From Nostoc sp. UCD121 (GTDB lineage: Bacteria; Cyanobacteriota; Cyanobacteriia; Cyanobacteriales; Nostocaceae), in contig NZ_JACKZS010000001.1 in the NCBI RefSeq assembly GCF_014222285.1, forward strand, positions 62,001 through 126,000: a DNA stretch of 64,000 bases, read 5' to 3'. The notes below the pieces were generated by a model that saw nothing but the letters and a program-made list of their open reading frames with translations, ran no database searches and had not been told where the DNA came from. Shown here piece after piece: positions 44,184 through 53,421 of the stretch (the first letter of the stretch is position 1; each line of letters starts with the position of its first letter). The position numbers were made by a program, and so were the translations under genes.

Positions 44184-44633
44184 TTATATATTACTAGTGT
44201 CTTGAAATGCACAAAAGTGAGATTTAACCTGGAAAAAACCTTTAAGAATTCTTTTGAGCGAACTAAACTTAACCCACCTGATAGCTGTAGTCACTTCTAC
44301 CCACTGCCGTTTTCTTTTACTTGCTTCTGGATAATCTTCACTCAGCATTTCAACTGGTAACAAATACATCTTGACACGATAACTTTTTCCTCCTTTGCGG
44401 TACTTGTAAGTGCCCAGTTCATTGGTGTCTACCTGCCCAATTACCCCTGCTTCTTCCCAAGCTTCTTTGGCTGCTGAAGCGGGCGGACTCATACCATTAG
44501 GAATATCTCCTTTTGGAATCACCCAGTGTTGAAAGTTACGGGTTGTGATTAGCAAGATTTCAACTTTGCCATTGTTCACTCTATAAGGAATCACCCCAGA
44601 CTGTTTAAACACTTTGCTAACTTTTCTACTCAT
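44184..44633 (-). CDS. Nudix hydrolase, subfamily with altered Nudix box
   Basis: 149 aa. The Nudix region reads WVIPKGDIPNGMSPPASAAKEAWEEAGV. Against G-x5-E-x7-R-E-x2-E-E-x-G the first Glu is Met and Arg is Lys; the EAWEEAG metal-binding Glu residues remain. This pattern is shared by a DIPP-like subfamily with PKG...EAxEEAG, so it is likely still active on an unknown substrate such as diphosphoinositol or dinucleotide polyphosphates. ATG start. Confidence 0.85.
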   Translation of the reverse strand: MSRKVSKVFKQSGVIPYRVNNGKVEILLITTRNFQHWVIPKGDIPNGMSPPASAAKEAWEEAGVIGQVDTNELGTYKYRKGGKSYRVKMYLLPVEMLSEDYPEASKRKRQWVEVTTAIRWVKFSSLKRILKGFFQVKSHFCAFQDTSNI

Positions 44634-44986
44634 GTAATTTGCATCCTGTACGGTTTAGCTTTTTTGTATAATGGTTATTTCAAAAAGTCTAACGCTGATA
44701 CCGGATAAGTTTTGGTTAAATTTAGGTTAGGATGAGGTTAAAAAAATTTTATTATCCATAAGAGTTAATTATTGAAAGTTTTTTATTAATCTCGTCATCT
44801 TGTTTGTGGGCAAGAATACATCCAACTATGTTAAGGAATATAAAATCAATTAAATTGGCTCGTAGTAAGCAGCTCTAGCCCTGACTACAAACCTTTAATT
44901 ATTCATGCCCACTTATTTAACTCTGCCGCTTAGACCAGAGGCGGAGCCTTCTAGTTGCATTCGCAGTTAGAACTGGGAAGGAGATT

Positions 44987-45094
44987 ATGAAGTTTTTAAA
45001 GGGTTGGGTTGAAGTTGAGCTAGATGAAAAATGTTTTGTACACACCACGTTTTGCATCTATATAAGAATTGCAATATCAATGGTCTTAATATAA
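44987..45094 (+). CDS. Possible small protein, 35 aa
   Basis: Too short for usual gene calls. ATG is preceded by gaaggag, 4 bases upstream (a tight but strong ribosome site). The peptide starts MKFLKGWVEVELDEKCF, amphipathic, and ends hydrophobic (IYIRIAISMVLI). I do not recognise it. It might be the 5' piece of a decayed larger gene. Confidence 0.3.
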   Translation: MKFLKGWVEVELDEKCFVHTTFCIYIRIAISMVLI

Positions 45095-45188
45095 AGTCAA
45101 CTCACGTAAAAAGTGTACTCCCGATGGCTGATTGACAAATGCAGCCCTCTTATAAACATCACATCTTCTGGTTTAATGCCAGAAGATA

Positions 45189-45302
45189 TATAGCAATCTG
45201 ATTTGATTTATAAACTTATTTGTGTAGGAGGCAATAGGCAACAGTCAAGAAGGCTCTTTAAGTTGTACTAAATTTTTTCAGAAATCAAATATGAGTCCTA
45301 TA
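45189..45302. repeat. MITE-like element, copy 2 (114 bp)
   Basis: Ends are 21-bp imperfect inverted repeats (tatagcaatctgatttgatt and tataggactcatatttgatt, plus one t each; 17 of 21 match). The middle (ttatttgtgtaggagg, aataggcaa) is shared with 18964-19099. No coding capacity, fit for movement by a transposase in trans. Confidence 0.8.
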
Positions 45303-45320
45303 CCACCAATGTAATTAACT

Positions 45321-46286
45321 TTACTTTTTCAGATTTTGGTAGATATAGAGCGAAGATATTGCATTTAAATCTACTTCCTTATGCTCATCTTCATTTTCAT
45401 TAGTATTTTTAAATAGAACTGTAAATGCACCAGCACCTAACCTATCTTGAGGAAACATCCGATAACAAGGTATTGTAGTTAAATGTGACTGATATTTAGT
45501 TAAATTACTAATTTCCATCGCCTGAAACTGGGGAAAGCGTTCCAAAAACCATTCGCAAACTTGCTCATTTTCTTCGGGTGAATATGTGCAAGTCATATAA
45601 GCTAAATAACCTTGTGTTGAAACAAGTTTAGCAGAGTTAGCTATAATTCGCTTTTGCCGATTTGCACTCTTGTTAATAGCAGTTGGGTGAAAACATCCGG
45701 GTGCTTTTTCACCTTTAGCCAGTAAAGATTGCCCAGTACAAGGAGCATCTACTATTACTAAGTTGCTAGAGTAGGAAAATATCTCGGCAAATATGCTCGA
45801 ATCTCTATTAACTATTGCACTAGGGCTAATCTGGCAACGTTTCAAATTAGAAATTAGCATCCCTAGACGTTTACCAATTACTTCATTACTGATGAGTAAT
45901 TCAGGTTGCAAAGCTTTCCAAGCAAAGATACTTTTACCTCCTGGTGCAGCACACATATCAAAAACTAAATGCACTGGCTGAGGAATTGCTAACAAAGTAG
46001 TAGCTGCAAATATTGAAGAGAAATCTAAACAATAGAAATACCCTTGTTGATGTAAGGGATGCTGACCGGGTTTTTCTCCCAAGCATAAACGGTCAGTAAA
46101 TTGTGGTTGCCAATAGGTTGGTGTTTCCACTGCTAAAGGTGAAATATCTGGCTTTTCTTTACACCAAAGAATACTGGGTGAAAAAGGCTGAGGATTCATT
46201 AAAGCCTCAATAAATTTTTCTTGTTCATCTAGATTAGTGAACAAACGCCGTGAGACTTTAAGTAATAAATTAGAAGGTTTTTCCAT
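45321..46286 (-). CDS. RsmB/NOL1-type RNA m5C methyltransferase
   Basis: SAM-dependent RNA cytosine-C5 methyltransferase. Motif I FDMCAAPGGKSIFAW, the two catalytic Cys in DAPCTGQSLLAKG (motif IV) and MTCTYSPEENE (motif VI), and the QKRIIANSAKLV helix are all present. 321 aa, lacking the N-terminal NusB-like domain of true RsmB, so it is closer to the short RsmF/YebU-like class. Target rRNA or tRNA unknown. Confidence 0.9.
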   Translation of the reverse strand: MEKPSNLLLKVSRRLFTNLDEQEKFIEALMNPQPFSPSILWCKEKPDISPLAVETPTYWQPQFTDRLCLGEKPGQHPLHQQGYFYCLDFSSIFAATTLLAIPQPVHLVFDMCAAPGGKSIFAWKALQPELLISNEVIGKRLGMLISNLKRCQISPSAIVNRDSSIFAEIFSYSSNLVIVDAPCTGQSLLAKGEKAPGCFHPTAINKSANRQKRIIANSAKLVSTQGYLAYMTCTYSPEENEQVCEWFLERFPQFQAMEISNLTKYQSHLTTIPCYRMFPQDRLGAGAFTVLFKNTNENEDEHKEVDLNAISSLYIYQNLKK

Positions 46287-46514
46287 CTGGATATATAAAT
46301 AATAAAATTTTTCACAAATCAGAGTAGAGATGCAATTGTGTGGAAATCAATATGAAAGATGACGCTTCTTAATTACGAATTACGTTGTATCAAAATCCAA
46401 ATCAAACTGTTACACAAGAACAATGTAATCAAGCCTTTTGGCTTCATACTCAAAATATAATGACCGCCATTGGGAACGCAATGGCCAAGCTACCCCACTG
46501 CACCGGAGAAGGTC

Positions 46515-47933
46515 ATGTTCTTAGATAGTTTTCCGCAAAAGTTACGCAAAGAAGCACAACTATGGAGGGATGAAGGATTAATTAGTTCTTCGCTGTATGA
46601 GCAAATAGCAGAACGTTATCAATTTAAAAACCTGGAAGCTGCTGTACGCGATCGCAATAAAGCGATCGCGATCGCTGTAGGCAGCATCCTTTTATGCTTG
46701 GGCATAATTACCTTTGTATCAGGAAATTGGCAGGGAGGTTCGCGGGAAGTCAAATTTATTCTCATGATGAGTTTGTTTTTTGCGATCGCTATTACCGGTT
46801 TTTACAATTGGATAACACCTGAAGGAAAGAAGCCGCAAAAAAGTAAACGCTTACTGGGAGAAGGGTTGCTCATTTTAAGCGCCTTCATTTTCGGCGCAAA
46901 TATACTGCTGATGGCCCAGATGTTCAATATCGCCGGTTCAACTTCCCAACTTTTTCTCGCCTGGGGGTTGGGTGTTGTGGTGATGGCCTTCAGCTTGTCC
47001 ATAAATTCTTTAGGAATTCTGTCAATTGTCCTCGTGGAAATAGGGTATTGGACGGGATTAGAAGACTTATGGTACGCTTCAGGTGAGTTAACTTGGTCGC
47101 GGTTAGTGGTGCAGCATTTGCCTTTGTTGGCATGGCTGGTATTTGTCCCCTTAGCCTACTTCTGCCGATCGCGCTGGATTTTTGGTCTAGCAGCCTTTGT
47201 TTTCGCCAGTTCATTACAAGCTAACCTTAATCCTCTGCCACTGCTGAATTATGCTGATATAGCGCCTTGGGTGGCATCTTTTGCTTTTGCACTCCCACCT
47301 GCATTATTCTGGAGTTATGATGATCTGCTGTTTCCAACCATAAATTACAGATTGTTTCAATCTCTGGCCCGTAATTTGGCGTTGGTTAGCTTTGGTGGTG
47401 TGTTTTATGTTCTGTCTTTTCGTTGGGTTTGGGAATCTCCAAATTATGGTTATAATCAGCCAACGAACTTGACAAACTTGTTCCAGTCTCTGCCGATCAT
47501 CGATTTGGGAATTCTCAGTGGCTTGGCGGTATTGCAATGGTTATTTCTACTGCGTCAAAGAAATAATCCTCCGCGCCGCGAAGTTATTTTCACAACTGCT
47601 GTTATTGGTACTTTTCTCGCCTTTATTGCCATAGTACCTTTTTGGCATCAAACTATCAGTCGGATTGATGAACTTGGTGTTTTTATTTTCAATGTACTTC
47701 TAGCAACATTAGCATGGGGACTAATTCAAGAAGGATTGAAATTAAGCAACAGAAGTTCCTTTTGGGGCGGTATGCTGTTAGTGACACTGCAAATTATCAG
47801 TCGCGTGCAAGAGTACGACACCGACTTACTTTTCAAGTCTCTAGTCTTTATCTTGTGCGGTTCCGCTTTAATTAGCGCTGGACTCTGGTTTGAACGGCGT
47901 TTACCTGGTGGTAGCTCTGCAAGTAAAAAGTAG
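46515..47933 (+). CDS. DUF2157 polytopic membrane protein
   Basis: Start at the ATG with ggagaagg upstream (MFLDSFPQKLRKEAQLWRDEGL). The first 60 residues match the DUF2157 helical head; then about 12 transmembrane helices. 472 aa. Function unknown. It is followed 157 bases on by the GDYXXLXY-family gene, the usual companion of DUF2157 genes, so they probably work together in the membrane. Confidence 0.85.
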   Translation: MFLDSFPQKLRKEAQLWRDEGLISSSLYEQIAERYQFKNLEAAVRDRNKAIAIAVGSILLCLGIITFVSGNWQGGSREVKFILMMSLFFAIAITGFYNWITPEGKKPQKSKRLLGEGLLILSAFIFGANILLMAQMFNIAGSTSQLFLAWGLGVVVMAFSLSINSLGILSIVLVEIGYWTGLEDLWYASGELTWSRLVVQHLPLLAWLVFVPLAYFCRSRWIFGLAAFVFASSLQANLNPLPLLNYADIAPWVASFAFALPPALFWSYDDLLFPTINYRLFQSLARNLALVSFGGVFYVLSFRWVWESPNYGYNQPTNLTNLFQSLPIIDLGILSGLAVLQWLFLLRQRNNPPRREVIFTTAVIGTFLAFIAIVPFWHQTISRIDELGVFIFNVLLATLAWGLIQEGLKLSNRSSFWGGMLLVTLQIISRVQEYDTDLLFKSLVFILCGSALISAGLWFERRLPGGSSASKK

Positions 47934-48090
47934 TGTAAATTCAGAATGGGCTAAACCTTCGCTATCCGCTAACAAAATTCTGCCCATCATCTAAATCTCT
48001 GTGCGTCAAAATTTTTAAAGTTTCTCTGCGTTAGTCCTAATCTCGTTACTTTTGACCTCCTCAATTCTTCTGCTTTTTAGGACTACGCTC

Positions 48091-48813
48091 ATGACTAATA
48101 GTTCTTCTGAATCTAAATCTGAATCTAAAAATAAAACCTTGTCTCCCGAAGCCGAGTTTTCCAGTAAGGTGACTTTTCGGGATTACTTGATTGCTACTGA
48201 ACAAAAATCGAATAAGCCCTTACCTTTTTGGCGGTTACTAGCTCCCCTGGCGCTGCAAACAGGGTTAATTATGGCAGTACCAGCCCAAGCCGTTTACACA
48301 GATGTGACAGGTAAGACGGTGATTTTGCAAACCGTACCTGTAAACCCGAATAATGTACTAGACGGTAATACCTTAGCGCTAGATTACAACATATCCCGTA
48401 CCGCAAATTTGAGTAGATTACCTGGTTGGCAAACATTAGTCAGCAAAGGTCGGGGAAGCGGCAGAAGATTGCCTGAAGGAACCAATATTTACGTAACTTT
48501 GCAAGAGCAACTATCCACTGGTCGCGGTGTTCCTAGAGCTTGGAGACCGTTACGAGTCAGTAGCGATCGCCCCACAACTCTTAGAGCCAATCAGGTGGCC
48601 TTAAAAGGTGTTTATCAGGATGGTTCCGTTAACTACGGCTTGGAAACCTATTACATCCCAGAGAACCAACGCCAGCAGATTACCAACGATTTGCGAACCC
48701 AACGCGCCCGCAGAGGACAAGTACCCCCCATTGTGGTGAAGGCGAAAGTAGATCCACAGGGTAAGGCAGTTCCAGTTAGTATGTGGGTGCGCGATCGCAA
48801 CTATCGCTTTTAA
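48091..48813 (+). CDS. GDYXXLXY family protein
   Basis: 240 aa. A Ser-rich cytosolic head, one transmembrane helix (LLAPLALQTGLIMAVPAQAV), and an extracytoplasmic domain with the motif LDGNTLALDYNIS (GDYXXLXY family, PF14345) and LKGVYQDGSVNYGLETYYIPE. Start at ATG 48091 (a longer frame begins at 48052). Function unknown; partner of the DUF2157 protein. A terminator follows. Confidence 0.85.
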   Translation: MTNSSSESKSESKNKTLSPEAEFSSKVTFRDYLIATEQKSNKPLPFWRLLAPLALQTGLIMAVPAQAVYTDVTGKTVILQTVPVNPNNVLDGNTLALDYNISRTANLSRLPGWQTLVSKGRGSGRRLPEGTNIYVTLQEQLSTGRGVPRAWRPLRVSSDRPTTLRANQVALKGVYQDGSVNYGLETYYIPENQRQQITNDLRTQRARRGQVPPIVVKAKVDPQGKAVPVSMWVRDRNYRF

Positions 48814-49310
48814 GCTGTTAGGCCTGTAAACATGCAAGATTTGTCTCCAAAGTTCTGAGCGCCGACTGCCGACGCTCAGAATTTTCTGTTTGTCATTTGT
48901 AAATAAATGAGATCAAAATATAAAAAACACATAAAGTACAGTACTTTTATATACATTTTTTCACAAAAAATATGAAGATTATACAAAGATTCTTATTGAA
49001 TTATAGAAATCTCAGTAAATTTTCGCTATGTAAGTACTATCAGGCTATCATCTGGTTTCTATTTTCAAGTATTAAATCACAGATTATTTTTTGTCATTAA
49101 CACCTTACAGGTCGTTGCGATCGCGACAAAGAATTCATTAATCAATACTTGTCAAGTCTGAAACTTTCTAGTTCTGGCTCCGTGAACTTCTGATCGAAAA
49201 ATACCTGATTTTAGAGTTCTCTGTGAATTCTGATTTAAAAGTTTTTATTGAGAGAGTAAAACATTTAGGGGTTAAACCTCTATCACACTCAATTGAGGAA
49301 AGTTAATATT
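48814..49310. other. AT-rich gap upstream of the RTX-like gene
   Basis: Terminator of the upstream operon, then about 400 bases of AT-rich sequence with no clear coding. One HIP1-like site near 49118. Likely holds the RTX-like gene's promoter. Confidence 0.45.
48853..48888 (+). terminator. Terminator of the DUF2157-GDYXXLXY operon
   Basis: 9-bp stem ttctgagcg / cgctcagaa with an 11-base loop followed by ttttctgttt. Confidence 0.82.
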
Positions 49311-50660
49311 ATGCCGAGACTAATTGTTTCTTCTTCCTCGCTCATAGGCACCTCTGGTTCCGATCTAGTGGTGGGAGAAGAGGATAATACATTATTGCCA
49401 AAAATTCCAGCAATTGGAATTGAGGTTCTAAAAAATGGAGTCATTGATACTCAAGCAGGCAAGGACACTATCAAGGGTACTGGCACTGGTGGCGGCAACG
49501 GCTATGACATTGCAAGCACAGGCACAGGCATTGCTAACAGTGGCATCATCAATGCAGGGACGGGAGATGATACGATCTTTGGCACAGGCACTGGTGGTTA
49601 CGCGTATCGATCCTATGTAGCTGGTATAGGTATCTCCAATACTCAGCGTGGCTATATCAATGGAGGAGATGGAAAAGATTTGATCTCCGGTTTGGCATCC
49701 GGTGGTATAGGCATCCAAAACACTAAGGATAGCCGTATTGATGGAGGAAAGGGAGATGACTCTATCTTTGGAACTGAAATTGGAAAATTTAGCGGGTTTG
49801 CTATAGGAATCTCTAACACTGAGAGCAGCGATATTAATGGAGGAGAAGGGAACGATTCTATCAAGGGAACTGGAAATGGTGGAATTGCTTTCAATGGAGA
49901 AGATGGTACAGGCATCTTCAACAGTGGTGGCAGCGACATTAACGGAGGAGACGGAAACGATTTTATTACTGGTATCGGCAACGGCAGTCCTGCAGAAGCA
50001 GATCAGTCCAGAAGTTACTATCCGGGTAAGGGTACAGGCATCTCCAACGGTCAGGGTAGCACGATCAGTGGAGGCAAGGGAAACGACTTCCTCTCTGGCA
50101 CAGGCACAGGCGGTGCAGGACTGTCCGATAACCCTTTTGACACGATTGCACCTAGTATAGGTATAGGTATTGTTAACAGTGGCACGATTAGTTTAGGCGA
50201 TGGCAACGATAGCATCATCGGTACTGGCATTAGTAAAGGTATAGGTATTCTTAATACTAATGGCATTATCTGTGGAGGAGCAGGAAATGATACCCTTACT
50301 GGGTATGGCGCTAACACTGGCATCAAAGGTGGCACAATTGATGGCGGGAACGGTAATGATTACTTCAAAGCCCGTCGAATTGATGATAGCGGTAATCCCG
50401 TTTCAAACCAAGGGGGCGCGATCGCTGATGTCTTGATTAAGGGTGGACGTGGAGCCGACACATTTGATGTTGGTTACGGTAATGCCACGATTGATGGTGG
50501 CAGGGGATGGGACAAGCTAATTCTGTCTGATTTAAAAAGTGATTACACTATTCTAGGCAGCTCTAACAATTACACCATTCAACGTGATGAGTTCACTCTG
50601 AATGTGTTGAATATTGAGGAAATCGTCTTTTCTGGCGCTTCCTCTATTTTGGGTGCCTAA
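49311..50660 (+). CDS. RTX-like calcium-binding repeat protein
   Basis: 449 aa from the ATG with gaggaaag upstream. The body consists of 8-9 long units of about 35-50 aa; each has a Gly-rich run (GTGTGG), a GIGISN(T/S) strand, and one RTX nonapeptide (GGDGKDLISG, GGKGDDSIFG, GGEGNDSIKG, GGAGNDTLTG). Such repeats bind calcium outside the cell and form a beta-roll. No signal peptide, so type I secretion via a C-terminal signal is likely. No T1SS genes are nearby. Confidence 0.85.
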   Translation: MPRLIVSSSSLIGTSGSDLVVGEEDNTLLPKIPAIGIEVLKNGVIDTQAGKDTIKGTGTGGGNGYDIASTGTGIANSGIINAGTGDDTIFGTGTGGYAYRSYVAGIGISNTQRGYINGGDGKDLISGLASGGIGIQNTKDSRIDGGKGDDSIFGTEIGKFSGFAIGISNTESSDINGGEGNDSIKGTGNGGIAFNGEDGTGIFNSGGSDINGGDGNDFITGIGNGSPAEADQSRSYYPGKGTGISNGQGSTISGGKGNDFLSGTGTGGAGLSDNPFDTIAPSIGIGIVNSGTISLGDGNDSIIGTGISKGIGILNTNGIICGGAGNDTLTGYGANTGIKGGTIDGGNGNDYFKARRIDDSGNPVSNQGGAIADVLIKGGRGADTFDVGYGNATIDGGRGWDKLILSDLKSDYTILGSSNNYTIQRDEFTLNVLNIEEIVFSGASSILGA

Positions 50661-50949
50661 TCGTATCAGGGAGAGTCATCTATAACAAAAAACCTTTAAC
50701 AGGTATAAGACGAATGGCACTAAGAAAAGCGTGAACTACTTACATCGACCTGACGGTAGGATGTAGGCTTCCCAATTCATTTGGAACTGCCTCGGACTTG
50801 GTGGATTTTTTACAAATGAACTACTTCCTCTACATCCCCACAGCCAGAAGAAGCAAGGGTTTCACTTTTTCTTCGTGACATTCGTCCCTTTGTCCTCTTT
50901 TTTAATGAGCGATCGCGCCACAAATTTACTAGTATTTCAAAATACACTA

Positions 50950-51375
50950 CTAAGGCACAATCAGCACTGGACAAGGGGAAAGATTAATAACGCGAGTTGT
51001 CACACTATCATCCGCTCCCTCTTCAGTCAAGCCTAGCCCCCGGCAGCCCATAATAATTAAATCAGCCCCAATTTCATCAGCGACATCGCAGATAGTAAAA
51101 GCTGGTTTACCTTGTCTTTCCAGAATTTCGGATTGAATTCCTTGCCCAGAAAATAAAGATTGGGCATTTTCTAGCAGTTTTGCAACTACTTCTGGTGACA
51201 CCATCGGATCTGCACTAGGCGCATCTGGAGCGTCTGGAGGTGGTTCTTCTACCACAGACAGCAGCACCAAGCGACTGCTGTACTTTTTGACTACGTTGGT
51301 AACAACATCAGCAGCTTCCCGTGTTTCCCGGCTTTGATCGATAGGAAATAGTACTGTCTTAAATATCTCTGTCAC
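50950..51375 (-). CDS. Universal stress protein (UspA family)
   Basis: 141 aa from a GTG start with agggg upstream. The Rossmann-like fold begins VLFPIDQSRETREAADVV; the ATP-binding signature G-x2-G-x9-G-(S/T) region is partly seen as MGCRGLGLTEEGADDSVTTRVI, ending in CPVLIVP. The spacing in that loop is not canonical, so nucleotide binding is uncertain. Divergent from pgk, 80 bases away. Confidence 0.88.
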   Translation of the reverse strand: MTEIFKTVLFPIDQSRETREAADVVTNVVKKYSSRLVLLSVVEEPPPDAPDAPSADPMVSPEVVAKLLENAQSLFSGQGIQSEILERQGKPAFTICDVADEIGADLIIMGCRGLGLTEEGADDSVTTRVINLSPCPVLIVP

Positions 51376-51455
51376 TTGGGTACCCCTGACTCCGGTAAAA
51401 TCTTGATGGTTCTACTTTCAAAACAATAACAAAAAGGCAATCAGGAGAGTTTGGT

Positions 51456-52658
51456 GTGTCCAAAAAAAGTTTAGCAAGTTTATCTTCAGCTGATATATCT
51501 GGGAAACGTGCATTAGTGCGGGTTGACTTTAATGTGCCTGTGGACGATCAAGGCAAGATTACCGACGATACTCGCATTCGTGCCGCTCTACCAACCATCC
51601 AAGATTTAACGCAGAAGGGTGCTAAAGTCATTCTCGCAAGTCATTTTGGCCGTCCCAAGGGTGTGGATGACAAATTACGCCTAACTCCCGTTGCCAAGCG
51701 TCTCTCTGAGTTACTAGGGCAAGAAGTCATTAAAACTGATGACTCCATCGGCGATGAAGTTGCAGCGAAAGTTGCCGCTTTGCAAAATGGCCAAGTGCTA
51801 TTACTAGAAAATGTCCGTTTTTACAAAGAAGAAGAGAAAAACGACCCAGAATTTGCCAAAAAATTGGCAGCTAATGCTGATTTTTATGTAAATGATGCTT
51901 TTGGTACTGCACACCGTGCCCATGCTTCTACTGAAGGTGTGACTAAATTCCTCAGCCCTTCTGTGGCTGGATATTTGGTTGAGAAGGAATTGCAATATCT
52001 GCAAAACGCTATTGAAAATCCCCAACGTCCTTTGGCGGCAATTATTGGCGGTTCCAAAGTTTCCAGCAAAATTGGTGTAATTGAAACCTTGCTGGAGAAG
52101 TGCGACAAGTTGATCATTGGCGGTGGGATGATTTTCACCTTCTACAAAGCCCGTGGTTTGAATGTTGGTAAGTCGTTGGTAGAAGAAGACAAGCTAGAAC
52201 TAGCGAAGTCTTTAGAAGCTAAGGCTAAGGAACGTGGCGTTGCTTTATTGCTGCCTACAGATGTGGTATTGGCAGATAACTTTGCCCCCGATGCCAATTC
52301 TCAAACCGTTAGCATTGAGAATATCCCCGATGGTTGGATGGGTTTGGATATTGGGCCAGACTCGGTGAAATTTTTCCAAGAAGCCCTTGCAGATACCAAA
52401 ACGGTTATTTGGAACGGGCCAATGGGTGTATTTGAGTTTGATAAGTTTGCGGCAGGTACGGAAGCGATCGCTCATACTCTCGCCGAAATCGGTAAAACTG
52501 GTACAACAACCATCATTGGCGGTGGTGACTCAGTAGCGGCTGTAGAAAAGGTTGGTTTAGCAGACCAAATGAGCCATATTTCCACTGGCGGCGGCGCTAG
52601 CTTGGAGTTGCTTGAAGGCAAAGTATTGCCTGGAATTGCAGCTTTAGATGATGCGTAA
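51456..52658 (+). CDS. pgk: Phosphoglycerate kinase
   Basis: Calvin cycle and glycolysis enzyme: 3-phosphoglycerate + ATP to 1,3-bisphosphoglycerate. GTG start with aggagag upstream. Motifs: [30 protein letters not shown], nucleotide-binding [17 protein letters not shown] and [13 protein letters not shown] plus [15 protein letters not shown]. 400 aa, normal. Confidence 0.97.
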   Translation: MSKKSLASLSSADISGKRALVRVDFNVPVDDQGKITDDTRIRAALPTIQDLTQKGAKVILASHFGRPKGVDDKLRLTPVAKRLSELLGQEVIKTDDSIGDEVAAKVAALQNGQVLLLENVRFYKEEEKNDPEFAKKLAANADFYVNDAFGTAHRAHASTEGVTKFLSPSVAGYLVEKELQYLQNAIENPQRPLAAIIGGSKVSSKIGVIETLLEKCDKLIIGGGMIFTFYKARGLNVGKSLVEEDKLELAKSLEAKAKERGVALLLPTDVVLADNFAPDANSQTVSIENIPDGWMGLDIGPDSVKFFQEALADTKTVIWNGPMGVFEFDKFAAGTEAIAHTLAEIGKTGTTTIIGGGDSVAAVEKVGLADQMSHISTGGGASLELLEGKVLPGIAALDDA

Positions 52659-52664
52659 GTAAAG

Positions 52665-52780
52665 AATGGGGAATGGGGAATGGGTAATGGGGAATGGGGG
52701 AATGGGAAATAAGATTAAAAATACTATTTTCCAATCCCAATGCCCAGTACCCAGTACCCAATCCCCAATCCCCAATCCCT
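52665..52780. repeat. Heptameric STRR in inverted arrangement after pgk
   Basis: Left arm: five or so units of ggggaat / gggtaat; right arm: cccagta, cccagta, cccaatc and ccccaat units. The arms can pair into a long hairpin, which may end pgk transcription. The next gene starts 4 bases after. Confidence 0.85.
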
Positions 52781-52784
52781 AAAT

Positions 52785-53402
52785 ATGGAAACTAAATGGC
52801 TGGAATGGGCGCAAAAGTTACAAGCAATCGCTCAAAATGGTCTAACCTATTCTGAAGGGCCTTTTGATATTGAACGTTATAAACAATTACGAGCGATCGC
52901 TACAGAAATTATGGCGACTTACTCGAACGTAGAACACAGCTATGTCCTCGATTTATTTGGCCGTGAAGTCGGATATGCAACTCCCAAAGTTGACGTGCGG
53001 GCAGCGATTTTTCATGAAAATACTATATTGTTAGTCAAAGAAAAAGCTGACGGTTGCTGGAGTTTACCTGGTGGATGGGCTGATGTTGGCGAGTCGCCCA
53101 GTGAAGTAGTTGTGAAAGAAGTATATGAAGAATCTGGATATCAAGCACGCGCTATTAAATTACTAGCAGTTTATGACAGAAACAAACAGGGACATCCACC
53201 ATTGCCTTTTTATGTCTATAAGCTGTTTTTTAAATGTGAACTTATTGGTGGTTCTCCATCATCAAGTATTGAAACTGAAGATGTAGGTTTTTTCTCTGAA
53301 AATGCGTTACCAGAACTTTCTCTGGGACGGGTGACACCAGCGCAAATTACGCGGCTTTTTCAACATTATCGCCAACCAGACTTACCGACAGATTTTGATT
53401 AA
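52785..53402 (+). CDS. Nudix hydrolase with N-terminal Nudix_hydro_N domain
   Basis: 205 aa. Residues 1-45 (METKWLEWAQKLQAIAQNGLTYSEGPFD...) match the PF12535 head domain; the Nudix box GGWADVGESPSEVVVKEVYEESG follows, with Arg changed to Lys, other residues canonical. Likely acts on a nucleoside diphosphate linked to another group, such as ADP-ribose; substrate not certain. Start at the ATG directly after the STRR block. Confidence 0.9.
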   Translation: METKWLEWAQKLQAIAQNGLTYSEGPFDIERYKQLRAIATEIMATYSNVEHSYVLDLFGREVGYATPKVDVRAAIFHENTILLVKEKADGCWSLPGGWADVGESPSEVVVKEVYEESGYQARAIKLLAVYDRNKQGHPPLPFYVYKLFFKCELIGGSPSSSIETEDVGFFSENALPELSLGRVTPAQITRLFQHYRQPDLPTDFD

Positions 53403-53421
53403 CAATTAGACACGGTTACTT

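Larger units (their letters stand above)
44634..45320. other. Gap with MITE-like element and a small ORF
   Basis: AT-rich. Holds a 35-codon ORF with a strong ribosome site (44987-45094) and the better-preserved copy of a MITE-like element (45189-45302). Nothing else recognised. Confidence 0.5.
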
